Assembly (NCBI GenBank): GCA_900554165.1
Contig: USGR01000055.1
Location: 1 to 6,496 of the forward strand
Origin: an uncultured Oscillospiraceae bacterium
GTDB lineage: Bacteria > Bacillota_A > Clostridia > Oscillospirales > Acutalibacteraceae
Direction: 5' to 3'
DNA: 6,496 nt
Shown: positions 4,667-6,496 of the stretch, in pieces
How the letters are laid out: each line of letters opens with the position of its first letter
How positions within the stretch are numbered: position 1 is the first letter of the stretch
Position numbers and translations under genes: made by a program
The notes under the pieces: model-generated
What the model saw: the letters and a program-made list of their open reading frames with translations, nothing else
Told to the model about the DNA's origin: nothing
Database searches by the model: none

Positions 4667-5107
4667 ATGGAAAACGGATTTTATTTAATGCTGTACAGGG
4701 TCTTTCATGCCCAGCGGCATTATCTTCGCCCGAAAGCCGCAAAAATTGGGTTAGGGACAGGTCAGCCAAAAATTTTGTCTTATTTATCGCAAAATGGGTG
4801 TGGAAGCCAGCGTGAAATTGCTGATTATTTCGAAATTGACCCTGCGGCGGTATGTCGTATGATTGACCTAATGCAAAAAAGCGGAATGATATCAATACAG
4901 ACGGACGACGCCGATAGGCGCTCAGATATTATAACCCTCACTCCAAAAGGGCGCCGTGCCGGTGATGATTGGAAGCTCAGCTGTGATGAGGCGGAAAAAA
5001 TTATGCTGCAGGGCTTCTCTGATGATGAAAAAAGGCAGTTTGCCGATTTTCTTGTGCGTTCCTACCGCAATCTGCGCGGCGCCGACGACTGCAGTGAATA
5101 CTCATAG
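4667..5107 (+). CDS. MarR-family winged helix-turn-helix regulator
   Basis: This encodes a 146-residue cytoplasmic transcriptional regulator of typical MarR length. The DNA-binding domain spans about residues 32-95: GTGQPKILSYLSQNG as the first helices, QREIADYFEIDPAAVCRMIDLM with the recognition helix near 59-70, and the wing DDADRRSDIITLTPKGR, which has the DxRxS-like signature of the family. N- and C-terminal helices (about 5-25 and 100-138) would form the dimer interface and ligand pocket. The start codon follows AAAGGTG with 8-nt spacing. Two tandem palindromes between the promoter and the start codon suggest repression of its own operon, relieved by a small molecule. The ABC exporter gene starts 91 bp downstream on the same strand, so the regulator probably controls drug or metabolite efflux. 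The inducer cannot be read from the sequence. Confidence 0.92.
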   Translation: MENGFYLMLYRVFHAQRHYLRPKAAKIGLGTGQPKILSYLSQNGCGSQREIADYFEIDPAAVCRMIDLMQKSGMISIQTDDADRRSDIITLTPKGRRAGDDWKLSCDEAEKIMLQGFSDDEKRQFADFLVRSYRNLRGADDCSEYS

Positions 5108-5198
5108 CATGGGCCTTTAGGCGACGATTAGAACATTTATTGCATATGGCTAAATAAGGAAATATTGTTTATTCACTGCTTTGGGAGGCATAAATTTA

Positions 5199-6496
5199 AT
5201 GAAAGAGCTTAAACATCTTTTCAGCTACCTCGGCCGTTACCGCAAGGACCTTATTTTTGCGGCTCTTCTGCTGTTTGCCGAGACGGCCTTTGAGCTGATT
5301 ATACCTGTGCTTATGGCGGACATAATAGACGTCGGCGTAACAAATCATGATATAGGATTTATTCTGCACAAAGGCATACAAATGGCGCTTTGCGCGCTTG
5401 GTGCGCTTATAACTGGGCTTCTTTACGCAAGGTTTGTGGCGAGAGCTGCATATGGCCTTGGCGCAAATATACGCGAAGCGGAGTATAAGCGCGTGCAGGA
5501 TTTCGCCTTTTCAAACCTCGACCATTTTGAGACTTCATCCCTTATAACCCGCATGACAACCGACGTCACCGTTATTCAGAACGCCATAAACGGCGGACTT
5601 AGGCCGTTAGTGCGCGGTCCAGTTATGCTTATAATGGGCATTGCCCTATCGGTATATATGAACGCGAGGCTTTCGGTTGTATTTTTTGTCAGCACGCCGT
5701 TGCTCGCGCTTATACTTGTATTTATTGTGCGCAAGGTTGCGCCGATGTACCGCCGGCTTCAGAAGTCTATGGACCATCTAAACAACGTTGTGCAGGAGAA
5801 CCTAACGGCTGTGCGCGCGGTTAAGGCGTTTGTCCGCGGTGAATATGAAGAGGAAAAATTTCAGAGCGTAAACGGCGAGCTTATGCAGACCAGCCAGCGC
5901 ACTTTCCATTTTGCCGTGCTTAATCTGCCGGCCTTTCAGCTTATGATGTACACTGCGGCGGTGCTGATTATGTGGTTTGGCGGAAACATGATAATAAACA
6001 GCACTTTGCAGGTTGGCGAGCTCACCGGATTTTTGAGCTATGTGCTTCAGGTTATGAACTCACTTATGATGATTTCAAATGTATTTTTGCTGCTGACGCG
6101 CTCTTTAGCCAGCGCTCAGCGAATTAACGAAGTATTGAGTGAGCCGATAGCGCTTGTCTCACCACCGGAAGCATGCACTGATATTCGCGACGGCAGCGTC
6201 GACTTTATAGGCGTCTCTTTTAAATATCACGAAGACGCTGAGGAATATGCATTATCAGACGTTAATCTTCACATAGATGCCGGCCAGACTGTAGGAATTT
6301 TAGGCGGCACGGGTTCTGCTAAGACGACACTTGTCCAACTCATCCCGCGGCTGTACGACGCCAGCGTCGGCGAGGTGCATGTAGGCGGAAAAAATGTTAA
6401 AGATTATGACCTTGCCGCCCTTAGAGACGCTGTGGGTATTGTTTTGCAGAAAAACGTCCTGTTTTCCGGCACTGTGCGCGAAAATCTGCTTTGGGG
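5199..6496 (+). CDS. ABC transporter half-exporter, permease-ATPase fusion (3' truncated)
   Basis: The first 432 codons of an ABC exporter of the multidrug LmrCD/YheI type are present; the gene runs off the window. An N-terminal transmembrane domain occupies residues 1 to about 305, with hydrophobic segments near 17-40, 62-82, 138-153, 158-178, 240-262 and 280-300 and the intracellular loop motif TRMTTDV (117-123). The nucleotide-binding domain follows: VDFIGVSFKY (334-343), Walker A GGTGSAKT (369-376) and the Q-loop glutamine Q417 in VGIVLQKNVLFSGTVRENL. Signature, Walker B and H-loop lie beyond the edge. The Walker A has Ala where the consensus has Gly before Lys, a variant I recall in related clostridial transporters. 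The start has GGGAGG about 10 nt upstream. The gene is probably co-transcribed with the MarR gene; a weak extra promoter (TTGCAT, 17 bp, TATTGT at 5140-5168) is possible. Such proteins usually pair with a second half-transporter encoded just downstream. Confidence 0.93.
   Translation, partial: MKELKHLFSYLGRYRKDLIFAALLLFAETAFELIIPVLMADIIDVGVTNHDIGFILHKGIQMALCALGALITGLLYARFVARAAYGLGANIREAEYKRVQDFAFSNLDHFETSSLITRMTTDVTVIQNAINGGLRPLVRGPVMLIMGIALSVYMNARLSVVFFVSTPLLALILVFIVRKVAPMYRRLQKSMDHLNNVVQENLTAVRAVKAFVRGEYEEEKFQSVNGELMQTSQRTFHFAVLNLPAFQLMMYTAAVLIMWFGGNMIINSTLQVGELTGFLSYVLQVMNSLMMISNVFLLLTRSLASAQRINEVLSEPIALVSPPEACTDIRDGSVDFIGVSFKYHEDAEEYALSDVNLHIDAGQTVGILGGTGSAKTTLVQLIPRLYDASVGEVHVGGKNVKDYDLAALRDAVGIVLQKNVLFSGTVRENLLW

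Noticed and set aside
5556..6324. Altered Walker A (Ala before Lys) as sign of a dead transporter
   Set aside because: The essential Lys and Thr are kept (GGTGSAKT at about 6303-6326), the frame is intact, and I recall the same variant in related clostridial exporters, so inactivity is not supported.

Overview
The window looks like a low-to-moderate GC Firmicute of the Clostridia type. The evidence is a SigH-like sporulation/stationary-phase sigma factor, strong Shine-Dalgarno sequences, textbook TTGACA/TATAAT promoters, LexA boxes of the Gram-positive type, a zf-trcl-type zinc-ribbon protein, and a MarR regulator next to an LmrCD/YheI-type ABC half-transporter. The assignment is inferred from gene families; there is no marker gene to name a genus.

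Left part, minus strand (1-1540). A SigH-like sigma factor gene (885-1466) has its own consensus promoter (1509-1537). It is followed by a 65-nt degenerate tRNA-like sequence (790-855), then a small double zinc-ribbon protein gene (477-761), and a strong intrinsic terminator (403-439). The outermost 400 bases hold no convincing gene, but they contain a 16-bp palindrome, a 16-bp inverted repeat and a very GC-rich hairpin, and may be a dispersed repeat or structured RNA.

Centre, plus strand (1600-4514). A promoter overlapped by two near-consensus LexA boxes drives a radical SAM protein with a C-terminal helix-hairpin-helix (1688-3001). After an unusually long 538-bp gap comes its known genomic partner, the TIGR03915/DUF4130 putative DNA-repair protein (3540-4286), and then a 13-bp-stem terminator. 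In many genomes this pair is linked or fused to a uracil-DNA-glycosylase-like domain. Here the partner has no glycosylase domain. The LexA boxes place this poorly understood, probably DNA-repair or DNA-modification, system under SOS control, and this is the most interesting element of the window.

Right part, plus strand (4597-6496). A MarR-family regulator is preceded by a strong promoter and two tandem 14-bp ATTGATATATCAAT-type palindromes, which look like autoregulatory operators. The first half of an ABC multidrug-type exporter follows 91 bp downstream and runs off the window inside its nucleotide-binding domain. This is a self-regulated efflux operon, functionally unrelated to the repair pair.
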